Origin: Clostridiales bacterium
Lineage (GTDB): Bacteria; Bacillota; Clostridia; Christensenellales; CAG-314
Assembly (NCBI GenBank): GCA_022508375.1
Contig: JAFLVJ010000007.1
Location: forward strand, 42,785 to 106,784
Direction: 5' to 3'
Length of the DNA stretch: 64,000 nt
A program made the position numbers and the translations under genes. The notes below the pieces were generated by a model. It saw only the letters and a list, made by a program, of their open reading frames with translations, did not search any database and was not told where the DNA came from. Positions 47,306-56,993 of the stretch are shown in pieces. Positions within the stretch are counted from its first letter, which is position 1, and each line of letters opens with the position of its first letter.

Positions 47306-50284
47306 TTACTTTTTAGCTTTTTCCGCCTTGCGTTGCTGACGCTTCAAGGCGTATTCTTCCTGTTTGGTAAGGGGTTTAGGTTCCTGTTCGTCAGGTTTTG
47401 CGGTAGGCATTTGCCTTAACGCCTGATCCTTGAGGTAGCAACAGTTTTTGTACTTTTTACCGCTACCGCAGGGGCAAGGTCCGTTGAGGGAAAGATTGGT
47501 GTTTTCCTTAACAACCTGAACTACCACTTCCTTGTAGGCGGCGCCACGATAAATGAGCGCGTAAAGCGTGCGGTACTTTATTTCCTCGTTAAGCTTTTCG
47601 AACATTTCGAAAGCTTCCTTCTTGTAAACGGTAAGCGGGTCGTGCTGTCCGATGGATTGCAAGCCTACGCCCTTGCGCATTTCGTCCAGCTCGTCGATAT
47701 GGTTGGTCCACAGTCCGTCCATAATTTCCAACAGGATGCGTTTCTCCGTTTCGGCAAATGGCAAAAAGCCTTCCTCCGGAGCTTGGTTGTATTTGTCATC
47801 CAAGAGTTGCTTGCAGTAATCGGTAAGCTTGTTGCAAACATCCATTGCGGAAGTCAAATCCTCTTGCGTAAGCAACGGGGTTTCGGAGTGGAATACTTTT
47901 TGCAAAAATCCGTTTACTTCATCAAGGTTCCACTTTTCAACGTCCTCTACGCCCTGACATGCAAGCTCTAATACACGACGGCAAAATACGAACGACATAT
48001 CCAATATGTCATTGTGCATGTCTTCGCCGTCCAATATGCGATTGCGTTCCTTGTAGATGATCTTGCGCTGCAAGTTATTTACGTCGTCGTACTGCAATAC
48101 GTGCTTGCGGCTGCTAAAATGCAACCCTTCTATTCGTTTTTGAACGTGCTCGACGGTTCTTTCCACCATGCGGGATTCCACAGGAACGCTTTCGTCTCCC
48201 ATGATAGCCATGGTTTTGTACAGCAGTCCTTGCATCATGTCATTACCGTAAATGCGCATAAGGTCGTCCTCTGCCGAGATGAAGAAGATACTGCAACCTG
48301 CGTCACCTTGACGTCCTGCACGACCTCTGAGCTGATTGTCTATACGGCGGGAGTCGTGTTTTTCAGTGCCGATAACGCACAGACCCTTGACGTTATCCAA
48401 CTCGTCGCTTTCGATAGACAAAACTTTTGCTCGGTCGGCGTCGGTATCCGTCTTGGCCTTGTTGTATTCCAGTTCGTAATCCTTGCGCAGTTGGTCGAAA
48501 TCGGGATCGGTGTTGGCAAAGCTGGTGCCGTACTCTATCTGCTCCTCGGTGTAGCCGTAACTGGGACCTTCAAGTTTCTTTTTGGCAATCATCTCGGGAT
48601 TTCCGCCAAGCAGTATATCCGTACCGCGGCCTGCCATGTTGGTTGCAATGGTTACGGCATTGAATCTACCTGCCTGCGCGATGATTTCCGCTTCGTTTTT
48701 GTGGTTTTTGGCGTTGAGGACTTTTGCCTCGATGCCCGCTTTTTTGAGCAAGCGGTTGAGTTCCTCACTCTTTTCGACGCTGACGGTACCGATAAGCAAC
48801 GGCTGTCCGACGCTGTGTCTGCGTTTTATTTCCTCCACTATCGCCTTCAATTTGTATTCGCGACTGCGGTAAAATCTATCCAACTCATCTACTCTCTTTA
48901 TAGGCTTGTTGGTGGGAATAACCACTACGTCGATGTTGTAAGTGGAGTTGAACTCCGCTTCCTCCGTCTTAGCGGTACCTGTCATTCCGCTGAATTTGCG
49001 ATACATACGGAAATAGTTTTGATAAGTGACGGACGCGACAGTCTTGTCCTCCTCCCTTACCTCGGCGCCTTCCTTTGCCTCGATTGCTTGATGCAAACCT
49101 TTACTGAAACGTCTATTGGGCATTTTACGACCCGTGTAGGTATCTACGAGTACGATTCTCTTTTTGCCCGAACCGTTTTCCCTTTCCACAATGTAATCGA
49201 CGTCCAGCTTCATTAGGGCGTTTGCGCGCAATGCGTTGTTGATGTAGTGTGTAAGCTCGGAAAGCTTATCCAGCGAGTCGGGGTCCATGCTGACGTTGGT
49301 TTCAGTGGTTTCTTTTTCGACGTCTTCTTCCTTGACCTCGTTTTGGAACTTGATTCCGAATCTTTCTTCCGCCTTCAATATACCGCTGTCCGTCAAGGCA
49401 ACGGTGCTGTCCTTTTCGTTTACCACGTAGTCGCCGTTAGGCTTGCCGTCGTTGTTTTTACCGAAAAGTTTTCCTGCAAATTGCGACTTAATACCGAAAC
49501 CTTCCTGTTCGTCCTCTTCCGAAATGATGTTGCCTTCGGTATCAACGTTGGTGGATCTCCTTAGTTGCTTGACAAAGGCGTCCACCCTTTGGTACATATT
49601 GTCCGACTTTTCACCCGGGGCGGAAATTATCAAGGGAGTACGCGACTCATCGATTAAGATACTATCCACCTCGTCGATAATGGCATAGTTGAACCCACGC
49701 TGTACACGGCCTGCGGCGTTAACTACTCGGTTATCTCTTAGGTAGTCGAAGCCAAACTCACTGTTGGTGCCGTAGGTTATATCGCAAGCGTACGCCTCAC
49801 GCTTTGCAGCGGGACGCATTTGGGAAAGCGTAACGCCAACGGTCAGTCCCAGGAAACGGAAAATCTTACCCATCCACTCCATATCGCGGGTGGCAAGGTA
49901 TTCGTTGACGGTTACGATGTGTACACCGTTACCGGTAAGCGCGTTGAGGTAAGCAGGCAAGGTTTCCGTTAGCGTCTTGCCTTCACCTGTAGCCATTTGG
50001 CATATGCGACCTTGGTGAAGCGCTATGCCGCCCAATACCTGCACGTGATAATGCCGTTGATGCAGCACCCTTGTGCTTGCCTCACGGCAAACGGCGTAGG
50101 CGTCAGGTAAAAGCTGATCCAACGTTTCACCCGCAGCGTACCTATCCTTGAGTATCTGCGTTTGGGATTGAAGTTCCTCGTCGGTCATGGCGCTGTAAAG
50201 TTCCGCCTTTGCCTCTACCAGTTTTGCAATTTTTTCCAGTTTTTTCAATGCGCGAGCGTTTGCTCTGCCGTAGTTTTCTTTCAT
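47306..50284 (-). CDS. secA: Preprotein translocase ATPase SecA
   Basis: A 992-residue motor that drives proteins through SecYEG. Walker A is MATGEGKTL (about 97-105), Walker B IIDEVDSILIDE, and NBD2 has TIATNMAGRGTDI with AGRQGDAGCS; the C-terminal zinc-binding SEC-C reads CPCGSGKKYKNCC. It is about 100-150 residues longer than usual; most of the excess is an acidic insertion (about 247-340: EEDEQEGFGIKSQFAGKLFG, then KEEDVEKETTETNV) located inside the preprotein cross-linking region, plus a Lys-rich tail after SEC-C. AAGGTG lies 7 bases before the ATG. It sits between recD2 and prfB, an order also seen with prfB in other Gram-positives. Confidence 0.97.
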   Translation of the reverse strand: MKENYGRANARALKKLEKIAKLVEAKAELYSAMTDEELQSQTQILKDRYAAGETLDQLLPDAYAVCREASTRVLHQRHYHVQVLGGIALHQGRICQMATGEGKTLTETLPAYLNALTGNGVHIVTVNEYLATRDMEWMGKIFRFLGLTVGVTLSQMRPAAKREAYACDITYGTNSEFGFDYLRDNRVVNAAGRVQRGFNYAIIDEVDSILIDESRTPLIISAPGEKSDNMYQRVDAFVKQLRRSTNVDTEGNIISEEDEQEGFGIKSQFAGKLFGKNNDGKPNGDYVVNEKDSTVALTDSGILKAEERFGIKFQNEVKEEDVEKETTETNVSMDPDSLDKLSELTHYINNALRANALMKLDVDYIVERENGSGKKRIVLVDTYTGRKMPNRRFSKGLHQAIEAKEGAEVREEDKTVASVTYQNYFRMYRKFSGMTGTAKTEEAEFNSTYNIDVVVIPTNKPIKRVDELDRFYRSREYKLKAIVEEIKRRHSVGQPLLIGTVSVEKSEELNRLLKKAGIEAKVLNAKNHKNEAEIIAQAGRFNAVTIATNMAGRGTDILLGGNPEMIAKKKLEGPSYGYTEEQIEYGTSFANTDPDFDQLRKDYELEYNKAKTDTDADRAKVLSIESDELDNVKGLCVIGTEKHDSRRIDNQLRGRAGRQGDAGCSIFFISAEDDLMRIYGNDMMQGLLYKTMAIMGDESVPVESRMVERTVEHVQKRIEGLHFSSRKHVLQYDDVNNLQRKIIYKERNRILDGEDMHNDILDMSFVFCRRVLELACQGVEDVEKWNLDEVNGFLQKVFHSETPLLTQEDLTSAMDVCNKLTDYCKQLLDDKYNQAPEEGFLPFAETEKRILLEIMDGLWTNHIDELDEMRKGVGLQSIGQHDPLTVYKKEAFEMFEKLNEEIKYRTLYALIYRGAAYKEVVVQVVKENTNLSLNGPCPCGSGKKYKNCCYLKDQALRQMPTAKPDEQEPKPLTKQEEYALKRQQRKAEKAKK

Positions 50285-50329
50285 AACAATTCACCTTGTA
50301 TATTTTTTGTAAAGCTTTTAATTATTGCT

Positions 50330-52618
50330 CTAATCGAAGTCAGTTTCATCATCGTCGGCGGAATTTTTCACCCCACTACCGAAAAACCGTTGATACTTGC
50401 CGTTTTCCTCCTGCAAAAATCTACATAGATTTGTCGTGCGCGCGGCGATGTAGTTGTTGTGTATCATCATGGCTAGTATCTTTTTGCTGCCTACAAGCAC
50501 CACCGCGCGCTTGGCGCGGGTTATTGCCGTATATAGCAAGTTTTTGTTGATTATCGTCGGCGGTCCGTTTACAAGCGGTACCACTACCACCTCGAACTCG
50601 CTGCCTTGACTTTTGTGTATGGTAATAGCGTAAGCAAGCTGTAGGTCGGATACTTCGCTTTCCTGATAAGTTGCTAAGCGGTTGTCGTCAAACAATACCT
50701 CTATTATTCCGTTCCCTCTGTCAATACGCCTGACCTCGCCGATGTCGCCGTTAAATACTCCTTCGCCGTCTTCCACCGTGCCGTCGGAGTAAAAGCGCGT
50801 AAAGGGCAGTTCGTAGTTATTGACCGTCTGCATGACGCGGTCCCCTTCGCGAATGACGGTCTTACCCGAAACAAATTCGCTCTTGCCGTACTGACGTGGA
50901 TTAAGCGTTTGCTGAAGCCTGTTATTGAGGTTTTCCACCCCGGCGGGACCGCTTTTTAACGCCCCAAGTACCTGAATTTCCGAACAGGGTAGCCCTGTAA
51001 ACTTGGGCAGGCGACTTGTAACCAACTCCACGACAGTATCGGATACCTGTTGCAAATCGGTATAGTTCATGACAAAGAAGTCTTTGCTTTGATTGTTTAT
51101 TTCCGGCATGTGCCCCTTGTTGATAAGGTGGGCATTGCTTACAATTAGGCTATCCTCCGACTGACGGTAGATGTGCGTCAGGTAGCGAATTTCTATCACA
51201 CCGCTGTGAATGATATCGGCTAACACGTTACCTGCGCCGACGCTTGGAAGCTGATCCTTGTCGCCCACAAGCACCAAACGCGTGCCGTCCTCGAGAGCGG
51301 AAAGCAAGCTGTACATTACGGATACATCTACCATTGACGTTTCGTCAACTATAACGACGTCGCAAGGAAGCTTGTTGTTGCGGTTGTATTTGAACGCCAT
51401 TCTGTCGCCGTGCATCTCGTAACCGAGCAGACGGTGGATTGTCTTGGCGTCGGCACCCGTTGACTGAGACAGACGTTTGGCTGCTCTACCCGTGGGCGCG
51501 CAAAACTCCAACCTCAGTCCGTGCGACTTCAATATTTCCGCAATGCACTTGATAATGGTTGTTTTTCCCGTGCCCGGTCCGCCCGTAATAACGGTTACGC
51601 CGTTAACCAACGCCGACTTGACCGCGCCCAGCTGACTTGCGTGAAACTTGATGTGATTGACAGTTTCAAACATCGGTATCTTGCTATCCGCATCAATCAT
51701 TATACGTCGCGCGTCGTGATTGAGCATAATTAGCTTAAGTGCGATGGCTTTTTCCAAAGCGTAGTACTTGTTAAGTCCTATGCACCGTTGACCTTCCGCG
51801 TCGAATACCTTTACCGTCGGTTCCAACACAAGCTTGGTAACTGTGTCCTCCACCAGTTGTCCGTGCTGAGTAAGATCGATATCCAACAGTTCGCTGCACG
51901 ACTTCATCAAGTCGTCGAATACGAGGTAGGTGTTACCTTGTTTTTCCGCAGCCTCTTTCAGTTCGTAAACTATACTTGCCCGCACGCGAAATTCGCTCAC
52001 AGGCTCCACGCCCATGCTTTGCGCAATCCTATCCGCAGTCAAAAAACCCACCCCATCCACGTCGTCGATAAGTCTGTAAGGGTTTTCCAACACCAAGCGC
52101 TTAGTTTCCGACTTGTATATGTTGTAAATCTTGACGGACAAGTTGACCGTTATACCGTAGCTTTGCAAAAACATAATCTGCTCTTGCATGGACTTGAGTT
52201 CCGCAACGGCGTTGGCAATATCCATCGCCTTTTTTTGCGATATACCCTTTACTCGCGCCAATTGCATAGGATTGTTTTCTATCACGGAAAAAGTATCGTC
52301 GCCGAACATTGCGTAAATGTTGTTGGCTGTAACCTCTCCCACGCCCTTGATAAGTCCGCTGCTGAGGTACTTTACAATGCCCGCCTTGGTAGTTGGGTTC
52401 AAAACGGTGTAGCTTTCCACCGCAAGTTGCTCGCCGTAGCGGTTGTGAACGGACACCTTGCCCGCAACTTGAAGCACCGCACCGACGGAAAGCGTGGCAA
52501 AACTACCCACGCAGATGATAGTATCTCCGTCGGTAGTATCCAGACTTAACACGGTATAACCGTTATCCTCATTTCGAAATATAATCCCGTTTACGGTGCC
52601 TTTAGCTGTCAGTTCCAA
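50330..52618 (-). CDS. recD2: RecD2-like ATP-dependent DNA helicase
   Basis: A 762-residue SF1B 5'-3' helicase. The N-terminal region has an OB-like part and helix-hairpin-helix motifs (SSGLIKGVGEVTANNI, LARVKGISQKKA) found in RecD2 but not RecBCD's RecD. Motif I is TGGPGTGKTT (about 343), motif II VDETSMVD, motif III VLVGDKDQLPSVG, and the last motifs are near YAITIHKSQGSEFEVV. It works in DNA repair without RecB or RecC. The start is TTG 52618 with AGGA 7 bases upstream, 9 bases after metK's stop. Confidence 0.93.
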   Translation of the reverse strand: MELTAKGTVNGIIFRNEDNGYTVLSLDTTDGDTIICVGSFATLSVGAVLQVAGKVSVHNRYGEQLAVESYTVLNPTTKAGIVKYLSSGLIKGVGEVTANNIYAMFGDDTFSVIENNPMQLARVKGISQKKAMDIANAVAELKSMQEQIMFLQSYGITVNLSVKIYNIYKSETKRLVLENPYRLIDDVDGVGFLTADRIAQSMGVEPVSEFRVRASIVYELKEAAEKQGNTYLVFDDLMKSCSELLDIDLTQHGQLVEDTVTKLVLEPTVKVFDAEGQRCIGLNKYYALEKAIALKLIMLNHDARRIMIDADSKIPMFETVNHIKFHASQLGAVKSALVNGVTVITGGPGTGKTTIIKCIAEILKSHGLRLEFCAPTGRAAKRLSQSTGADAKTIHRLLGYEMHGDRMAFKYNRNNKLPCDVVIVDETSMVDVSVMYSLLSALEDGTRLVLVGDKDQLPSVGAGNVLADIIHSGVIEIRYLTHIYRQSEDSLIVSNAHLINKGHMPEINNQSKDFFVMNYTDLQQVSDTVVELVTSRLPKFTGLPCSEIQVLGALKSGPAGVENLNNRLQQTLNPRQYGKSEFVSGKTVIREGDRVMQTVNNYELPFTRFYSDGTVEDGEGVFNGDIGEVRRIDRGNGIIEVLFDDNRLATYQESEVSDLQLAYAITIHKSQGSEFEVVVVPLVNGPPTIINKNLLYTAITRAKRAVVLVGSKKILAMMIHNNYIAARTTNLCRFLQEENGKYQRFFGSGVKNSADDDETDFD

Positions 52619-52627
52619 TGTTTCGTC

Positions 52628-53812
52628 CTACTTTACGTATTTGCGGAGGTCGTTAACTTTATCCAGCTTTTCCCACGCAAATTCGCTCCTGCCGAAGTGT
52701 CCGTAGCTTGCAGTTGCCCTATATATGGGATCTTGCAGGTGGAACTTAGTGATGATGGCGCGAGGACGAAGGTCAAACTCCTCGGCGATAATCTCTGCCA
52801 AAGCGGAATCGCTAATCTTGCCTGTGCCGTAGGTATTTACGTCGATACTGACAGGTTTACTTCTGCCAATCGCGTAGCTGACCTGTAACTGAATCTTATC
52901 TGCAAGACCTGCCGCAACGATATTTTTGCAAATGTAACGCGACATATATGCCGCCGAACGGTCCACCTTGGTTGCGTCCTTGCCAGAAAATGCCCCACCG
53001 CCGTGAGCGCAATATCCGCCGTAGGTATCGACAATGATTTTACGTCCGGTAAGTCCCGAGTCAGCAGCAGGTCCGCCGATTTCGAAACGTCCCGTGGGGT
53101 TAATGTAATATTTAGTTTGATCGTCCAACAAGTCCAGTGGTACAACCGCACGGATAACGTGAGTTATCATGTCGTGAGCAATGGTTGCGCTATCTACTTC
53201 GGGACCGTGCTGTGTCGATAAAACTATCGTATCAACGCGACATGGGTGGTCGTTTTCGTCATATTCCACCGTAACCTGACACTTTCCGTCCGGACGGAGA
53301 TAGTCCAGTATCCCTTCCTTGCGAACTTGAGCAAGGCGTTGACTTATCCTTTGAGCAAGCGTAATTGCCATTGGCATGTACTCGGGAGTTTCGTTGCAGG
53401 CGTAACCGAACATCATGCCCTGATCGCCCGCGCCGTACATGTCGAGAATTTCGCCACGGTCACGGTACTCGCCCGAATTATCTACGCCGAGAGCAATATC
53501 GGGAGACTGCTTATCGAGGGATATTATTACCCCGCAACTATCCGCGTCGAAGCCGTACTTGGCGCGCGTATAGCCAATTTCGCGTACGGTGTCGCGTACA
53601 ATCTTGGGATAATCCACCACCGCAGTGGTAGATATCTGTCCCATTACGAATACCGTACCCGTGCACACCACCGTTTCGCATGCAACGCGCGCGTCGGGAT
53701 CCTTGGCTAATATTGCATCCAGTATCGCGTCGGATATCTGGTCGCACATTTTGTCGGGATGTCCTTCCGTTACGCTTTCCGAGGTAAAAAATCTGTGTTT
53801 GTTGTTTTTCAT
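52628..53812 (-). CDS. metK: S-adenosylmethionine synthetase
   Basis: A 394-residue enzyme that makes S-adenosylmethionine from methionine and ATP. Signatures are [20 protein letters not shown] at the start, the ATP loop [12 protein letters not shown], and [19 protein letters not shown] in the middle. The frame opens at 53920, but that extension would translate the riboswitch terminator; ATG 53812 has AAGGAG 6 bases upstream and the normal start [11 protein letters not shown]. Expression should fall when SAM is plentiful, through the SAM-I riboswitch at 53914-54049. recD2 follows after 9 bases. Confidence 0.97.
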   Translation of the reverse strand: MKNNKHRFFTSESVTEGHPDKMCDQISDAILDAILAKDPDARVACETVVCTGTVFVMGQISTTAVVDYPKIVRDTVREIGYTRAKYGFDADSCGVIISLDKQSPDIALGVDNSGEYRDRGEILDMYGAGDQGMMFGYACNETPEYMPMAITLAQRISQRLAQVRKEGILDYLRPDGKCQVTVEYDENDHPCRVDTIVLSTQHGPEVDSATIAHDMITHVIRAVVPLDLLDDQTKYYINPTGRFEIGGPAADSGLTGRKIIVDTYGGYCAHGGGAFSGKDATKVDRSAAYMSRYICKNIVAAGLADKIQLQVSYAIGRSKPVSIDVNTYGTGKISDSALAEIIAEEFDLRPRAIITKFHLQDPIYRATASYGHFGRSEFAWEKLDKVNDLRKYVK

Positions 53813-53863
53813 AAGTGCTCCTTTTGCCACCATCGAAGGCGTGTCAGGCATTTTTGCTTTTCG

Positions 53864-53895
53864 TAAAAAAATGTCTTGTCCCCTCGGAACAAGAC
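53864..53895 (-). terminator. Riboswitch-controlled terminator before metK
   Basis: Stem GTCTTGT-TCC / GGG-ACAAGAC with loop GAG, then seven T on the minus strand. It is the expression platform of the SAM-I riboswitch. Confidence 0.9.
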
Positions 53896-53913
53896 GCAAA
53901 ATTCCTTTTCGCC

Positions 53914-54049
53914 GTCCCATCTTTGTTTTGCATTTGCGTAGCGTTACGTCAACACAAAGGCAAAAACGCGGAAATTAGCACCTAACTGTAGTTTTTTTAG
54001 GTTGCTGTGGCGTCATCAAGTCCGTCTCTCGGCCACTCTCGATAGGGTT
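53914..54049 (-). ncRNA. SAM-I (S-box) riboswitch
   Basis: Minus-strand leader of metK. The conserved S-box blocks are present in order: TATCGAGAGTGGCCGAG, GGACTTGATGACGCC, ACAGCAACC and GGTGCTAATTTC. CCCTATC at the 5' end can pair with GATGGG near 53916 as P1. Together with the terminator at 53864 it forms a transcriptional off-switch for SAM. Confidence 0.95.
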
Positions 54050-54055
54050 AGCAGT

Positions 54056-54084
54056 ATTGTAGCACTGCTATTTGTATTTGTCAA
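54056..54084 (-). promoter_or_regulatory. Promoter of the riboswitch-metK transcript
   Basis: Minus-strand TTGACA (54079-54084) and TACAAT (54056-54061) with a 17 bp spacer; transcription would begin at about 54049, the riboswitch 5' end. Confidence 0.75.
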
Positions 54085-54177
54085 TGATATAAAATATATT
54101 ATACTAGGCGCAAGACGTTTGACCGTTGCTTTCAAGCGCCAAAGTTACGCAAATTGACAAAAATTTGCTAAAAACAG

Positions 54178-54206
54178 TTGACAGATGAATGGGGTTTGTG
54201 TTAAAA
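54178..54206 (+). promoter_or_regulatory. Candidate promoter of the Arg-rich leader and amino-acid importer operon
   Basis: TTGACA (54178-54183) and TTAAAA (54201-54206) with a 17 bp spacer; the -10 box is weak. Confidence 0.4.
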
Positions 54207-54238
54207 AAGGTACATTAAACTCAAAAAAGAGGTTACTC

Positions 54239-54301
54239 GTGACACTTAATTTCAGAAGAAGCATCAGAAGACGTATTCAATTCAAGGAGCACATTTCTTG
54301 A
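54239..54301 (+). CDS. Arginine-rich 20-residue leader peptide candidate
   Basis: GTG 54239 has AAGAGG 6 bases upstream and opens a 20-codon frame: MTLNFRRSIRRR then IQFKEHIS. Five of 20 residues are Arg, four of them AGA codons, whereas neighbours mostly use CGN. A terminator follows at 54343 and the amino-acid ABC importer at 54467, the layout of a ribosome-attenuated leader. AAGCATC within the Arg codons (54259-54265) is complementary to GATGCTT in the terminator's 3' arm. Proof of translation is lacking. Confidence 0.4.
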   Translation: MTLNFRRSIRRRIQFKEHIS

Positions 54302-54342
54302 TATCTTTTGTTGCGCTTTTGTAAAAATTGACTGCAATAACA

Positions 54343-54373
54343 GCATCGGGAAATTGCTCCCGATGCTTTTTTT
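54343..54373 (+). terminator. Terminator / attenuator in the importer leader
   Basis: 9 bp stem GCATCGGGA / TCCCGATGC, 6 base loop, seven T. It lies between the leader peptide candidate and the substrate-binding protein gene; I see no good promoter after it, which favours an attenuator. Confidence 0.85.
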
Positions 54374-54466
54374 ATACTCTTTTGCACGGAGCATTCATTC
54401 CCATTCATTCTTTACTCGCCGCAAGGCTACAAATACAAAATATTAAAACAAAAAGGAGAAAACAAA

Positions 54467-55300
54467 ATGAAAAAACTTATCGTAATTTTACTTGCATTGA
54501 CTTTGATTGTAGTATCGGTATTTGGTCTGACCGCGTGCAACAATGACGGTACAATCGTTGTTTATACCGAGGCGGGATTTGCTCCGTTCGAGTACATTTC
54601 CAACGGTCAAATCGTTGGCGTTGACGTGGATATCATGAACAAGGTGGGCGAAAAGCTGGGTAAAAAAGTAGTATTTGAAAGCGTTGACTTTGACAAGATT
54701 ATTGACGCCGTATCTGCCGGTAAGCTGTGCAACGTAGGCGCTGCAGGTATATCCGTCACGGAAGAACGCGCAAAGAAAGTTGATTTCTCTACCAATTACT
54801 ACACCGCGGCGCTGTACGTAATTTACAAAGTCAGCGACGCTACCGCTTACGAAAACGAAACAACCGACGAAGTAACAGGCGTATATTGGGATAACCTTGC
54901 AGGCAAAAAAATCGCAGTACAATCGGGAACCACAGCCGATTTGTTCCTTGCCGACGAGCTGGACGAAGGCGGAACACTTGACGGAACGGGCGCTACGGAC
55001 GTTCAGTTCAAAGAGTTGGCTGCAGCTATTGCAGATATCAAGCTAGGCAACTCGGACGTGTTAATAATCGACGAACTGCCCGCTAAAAAGCTTGTAGAAA
55101 ACGAGTCAACGCTCACATGCGCTCCCCTTTACTATCAAGGTGGCGAAGGCGAGGAAGACGAAGCGGCGGTTGACGTGTACTCTATTTGCGTAACAAAAGG
55201 TCAGCCCGAACTGCTTGCGGCTATTAACGAAGTAATCGAAGAACTCGGCAAAGACGGTATTCAAGCGCTTGTAAACCATCACCTCGGACTTGACGACTAA
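54467..55300 (+). CDS. Amino-acid ABC importer, substrate-binding lipoprotein
   Basis: A 277-residue lipoprotein of the family 3 periplasmic-binding fold. The signal peptide ends FGLTAC; the ligand-binding start is EAGFAPFEYISNGQIVGVDVDIM, then DAVSAGKLCNVGAAGISVTEER, with AVQSGTTADLF at the hinge and DELPAKKLV later. It captures an amino acid, perhaps a basic one given the acidic face (many Asp/Glu) and the Arg-rich leader upstream, which is inference. GGAGAA precedes ATG 54467. It is first gene of a three-gene operon with the permease (9 bases away) and ATPase. Confidence 0.93.
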   Translation: MKKLIVILLALTLIVVSVFGLTACNNDGTIVVYTEAGFAPFEYISNGQIVGVDVDIMNKVGEKLGKKVVFESVDFDKIIDAVSAGKLCNVGAAGISVTEERAKKVDFSTNYYTAALYVIYKVSDATAYENETTDEVTGVYWDNLAGKKIAVQSGTTADLFLADELDEGGTLDGTGATDVQFKELAAAIADIKLGNSDVLIIDELPAKKLVENESTLTCAPLYYQGGEGEEDEAAVDVYSICVTKGQPELLAAINEVIEELGKDGIQALVNHHLGLDD

Positions 55301-55309
55301 AGGTAGAGT

Positions 55310-56008
55310 ATGTTTCAAGATATTGTAAAAATTCTTTCCAACCGCGAACTGGTCGGATACATATTCAGGGGCATGGGCAGCACGCTCGTCGTTACCGTAA
55401 TTTCCGCCCTTATCGGGTTACTGTTGGGCTTTACCGTTGCAATTGTAAAGATTGCCGCCGAAAACAACAAATGGATGAAGATACCGGCTGCTATATGCAA
55501 TATCTACACCACCGTTATACGCGGAACACCCGTGGCGTTGCAGCTGTTTATACTGGTGTTCGCCGTGTTCGCTATACCGGGATTTAAGCCGTACGCCGCA
55601 ATAATTGCCTTTGGAATAAACAGCGGCGCGTACGTATCGGAAAATATCCGCGCAGGCATCATGTCCGTAGATAAGGGACAGATGGAGGCGGGCAGGGCGC
55701 TTGGTATGAGTTGGTTTCAGACAATGATAAAGATTATTTTACCCCAAGCCATCAAAAATATCGTTCCGGCAATAGGTAACGAGATGATAGCGCTACTCAA
55801 GGAAACTTCCATCATCAGTTGGATTGGCGCAACGCCCGGTACTCTCACCTTCGACCTTAACGCCGCAGCAAGCACCATATACCGCTCCATTCCCAACTAC
55901 TTGGCAAGCGGAATACTGGTAGGTTGCTGCTACTTGGTAATTGTTTACATAATGGTATATATAGTCAAGTACCTTGAAAGGAGGCTCCGTCAAAGTGATA
56001 AGCGTTAA
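55310..56008 (+). CDS. Amino-acid ABC importer, permease
   Basis: A 232-residue HisM/GlnP-type permease with five or so helices. It begins [20 protein letters not shown] and has the ATPase-contact EAA loop [22 protein letters not shown] (about 125-146), and [13 protein letters not shown] typical for polar amino-acid permeases. The single permease probably forms a homodimer. The C-terminal codons overlap the ATPase gene by 14 bases. Confidence 0.93.
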   Translation: MFQDIVKILSNRELVGYIFRGMGSTLVVTVISALIGLLLGFTVAIVKIAAENNKWMKIPAAICNIYTTVIRGTPVALQLFILVFAVFAIPGFKPYAAIIAFGINSGAYVSENIRAGIMSVDKGQMEAGRALGMSWFQTMIKIILPQAIKNIVPAIGNEMIALLKETSIISWIGATPGTLTFDLNAAASTIYRSIPNYLASGILVGCCYLVIVYIMVYIVKYLERRLRQSDKR

Positions 56009-56936
56009 AAATCTTAAAAAGAGCTTCGGCAAGCTCGAAGTACTTAAAGGTATAAATTGCGAAATAAGCAAGGGCGAAAAGGTTGCAGTAATAGGACCTT
56101 CCGGCTCGGGAAAATCCACTTTTTTGAGATGTCTGAACCTGCTGGAAACACCTACCGGTGGCGAAGTGTGGTTCGACGGCAAGCTGCTCACCGACGCAGA
56201 CGCCTCGTTACACGCCGAGTTGACGAAAGATGAGCTGAAAAAATATCGCAATCAACACAAGCTCAACATTGACATTGCCCGCAAAAAAATGGGCATGGTT
56301 TTTCAACACTTCAACCTGTTCAATAACCTGACTATTATCAATAACATTACGCTTGCCCCTATAATGGCGGCGAAAATGCAACGCAAACAGACGAAAAAGT
56401 TAAACAAGCTTAAATCACAATTCAACGTTGCAAAATCGGACGATAAAAAAGCAAAATTAAACGACATGTCGGTAAAACTGTACGGTATAAACCTGTCCGA
56501 GTACGAAATAATGCCCATCCTGTCCGACAAGGAAATTAAACTTGCCGCTGTAAAAAAAGCCTCTACCTTGCTGGAAAGAATAGGTCTTGCCGATAAAGCT
56601 AACGCGTATCCTTCCACCCTATCCGGCGGACAAAAACAGCGCATAGCCATAATACGCGCCCTTGCCATGGATCCCGAGGTACTGCTGTTCGACGAACCGA
56701 CAAGCGCGCTGGATATCGAAATGGTTCAAGAGGTACTTTCGCTCATAAAAGAACTGGCAGAGGACGGAATGACAATGATGGTCGTCACCCACGAAATGGG
56801 TTTTGCCAAGGAGGTTTCAACGCGGGTACTGTTTATGGATGAGGGAAAAATAGTTGCCGACGGCAACCCGGAAGAAATATTCAACAAGCCCAAGGACGAA
56901 AGGTTGCAAACCTTTTTATCCAAGGTATTACATTAA
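55995..56936 (+). CDS. Amino-acid ABC importer ATPase with inserted segments (GlnQ-like)
   Basis: A 313-residue ATPase; usual length is about 245. Walker [11 protein letters not shown]-loop VFQHFNLF, signature LSGGQKQR, Walker [13 protein letters not shown] and H-loop VVTHEMGFA are all intact. Two insertions explain the length: about 20 residues before the Q-loop ([20 protein letters not shown]) and about 60 between Q-loop and signature ([20 protein letters not shown], then [20 protein letters not shown]), highly charged and helix-like. The second lies in the helical subdomain that meets the permease. GTG 55995 has AAGGAGG 10 bases upstream; the earlier TTG 55974 would overlap that site. Confidence 0.92.
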   Translation: MISVKNLKKSFGKLEVLKGINCEISKGEKVAVIGPSGSGKSTFLRCLNLLETPTGGEVWFDGKLLTDADASLHAELTKDELKKYRNQHKLNIDIARKKMGMVFQHFNLFNNLTIINNITLAPIMAAKMQRKQTKKLNKLKSQFNVAKSDDKKAKLNDMSVKLYGINLSEYEIMPILSDKEIKLAAVKKASTLLERIGLADKANAYPSTLSGGQKQRIAIIRALAMDPEVLLFDEPTSALDIEMVQEVLSLIKELAEDGMTMMVVTHEMGFAKEVSTRVLFMDEGKIVADGNPEEIFNKPKDERLQTFLSKVLH

Positions 56937-56944
56937 ACATAACA

Positions 56945-56980
56945 AAATGGGGAGTGAAAAAATCACTCCCCATTTGTTTA
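56945..56980. terminator. Bidirectional terminator between importer operon and giant lipoprotein gene
   Basis: Perfect 13 bp stem AAATGGGGAGTGA / TCACTCCCCATTT with a 5 base loop, then GTTTATA. Confidence 0.9.
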
Positions 56981-56993
56981 TAATCAATTCGAC

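Noticed and set aside
48014..49216. Long open frame (400 codons) on the plus strand
   Set aside because: It lies antisense within secA, whose motifs are certain; composition is typical of a shadow frame.
53813..53920. N-terminal extension of MetK
   Set aside because: The extra 36 residues would translate the SAM riboswitch terminator; the ribosome site and family start are at 53812.
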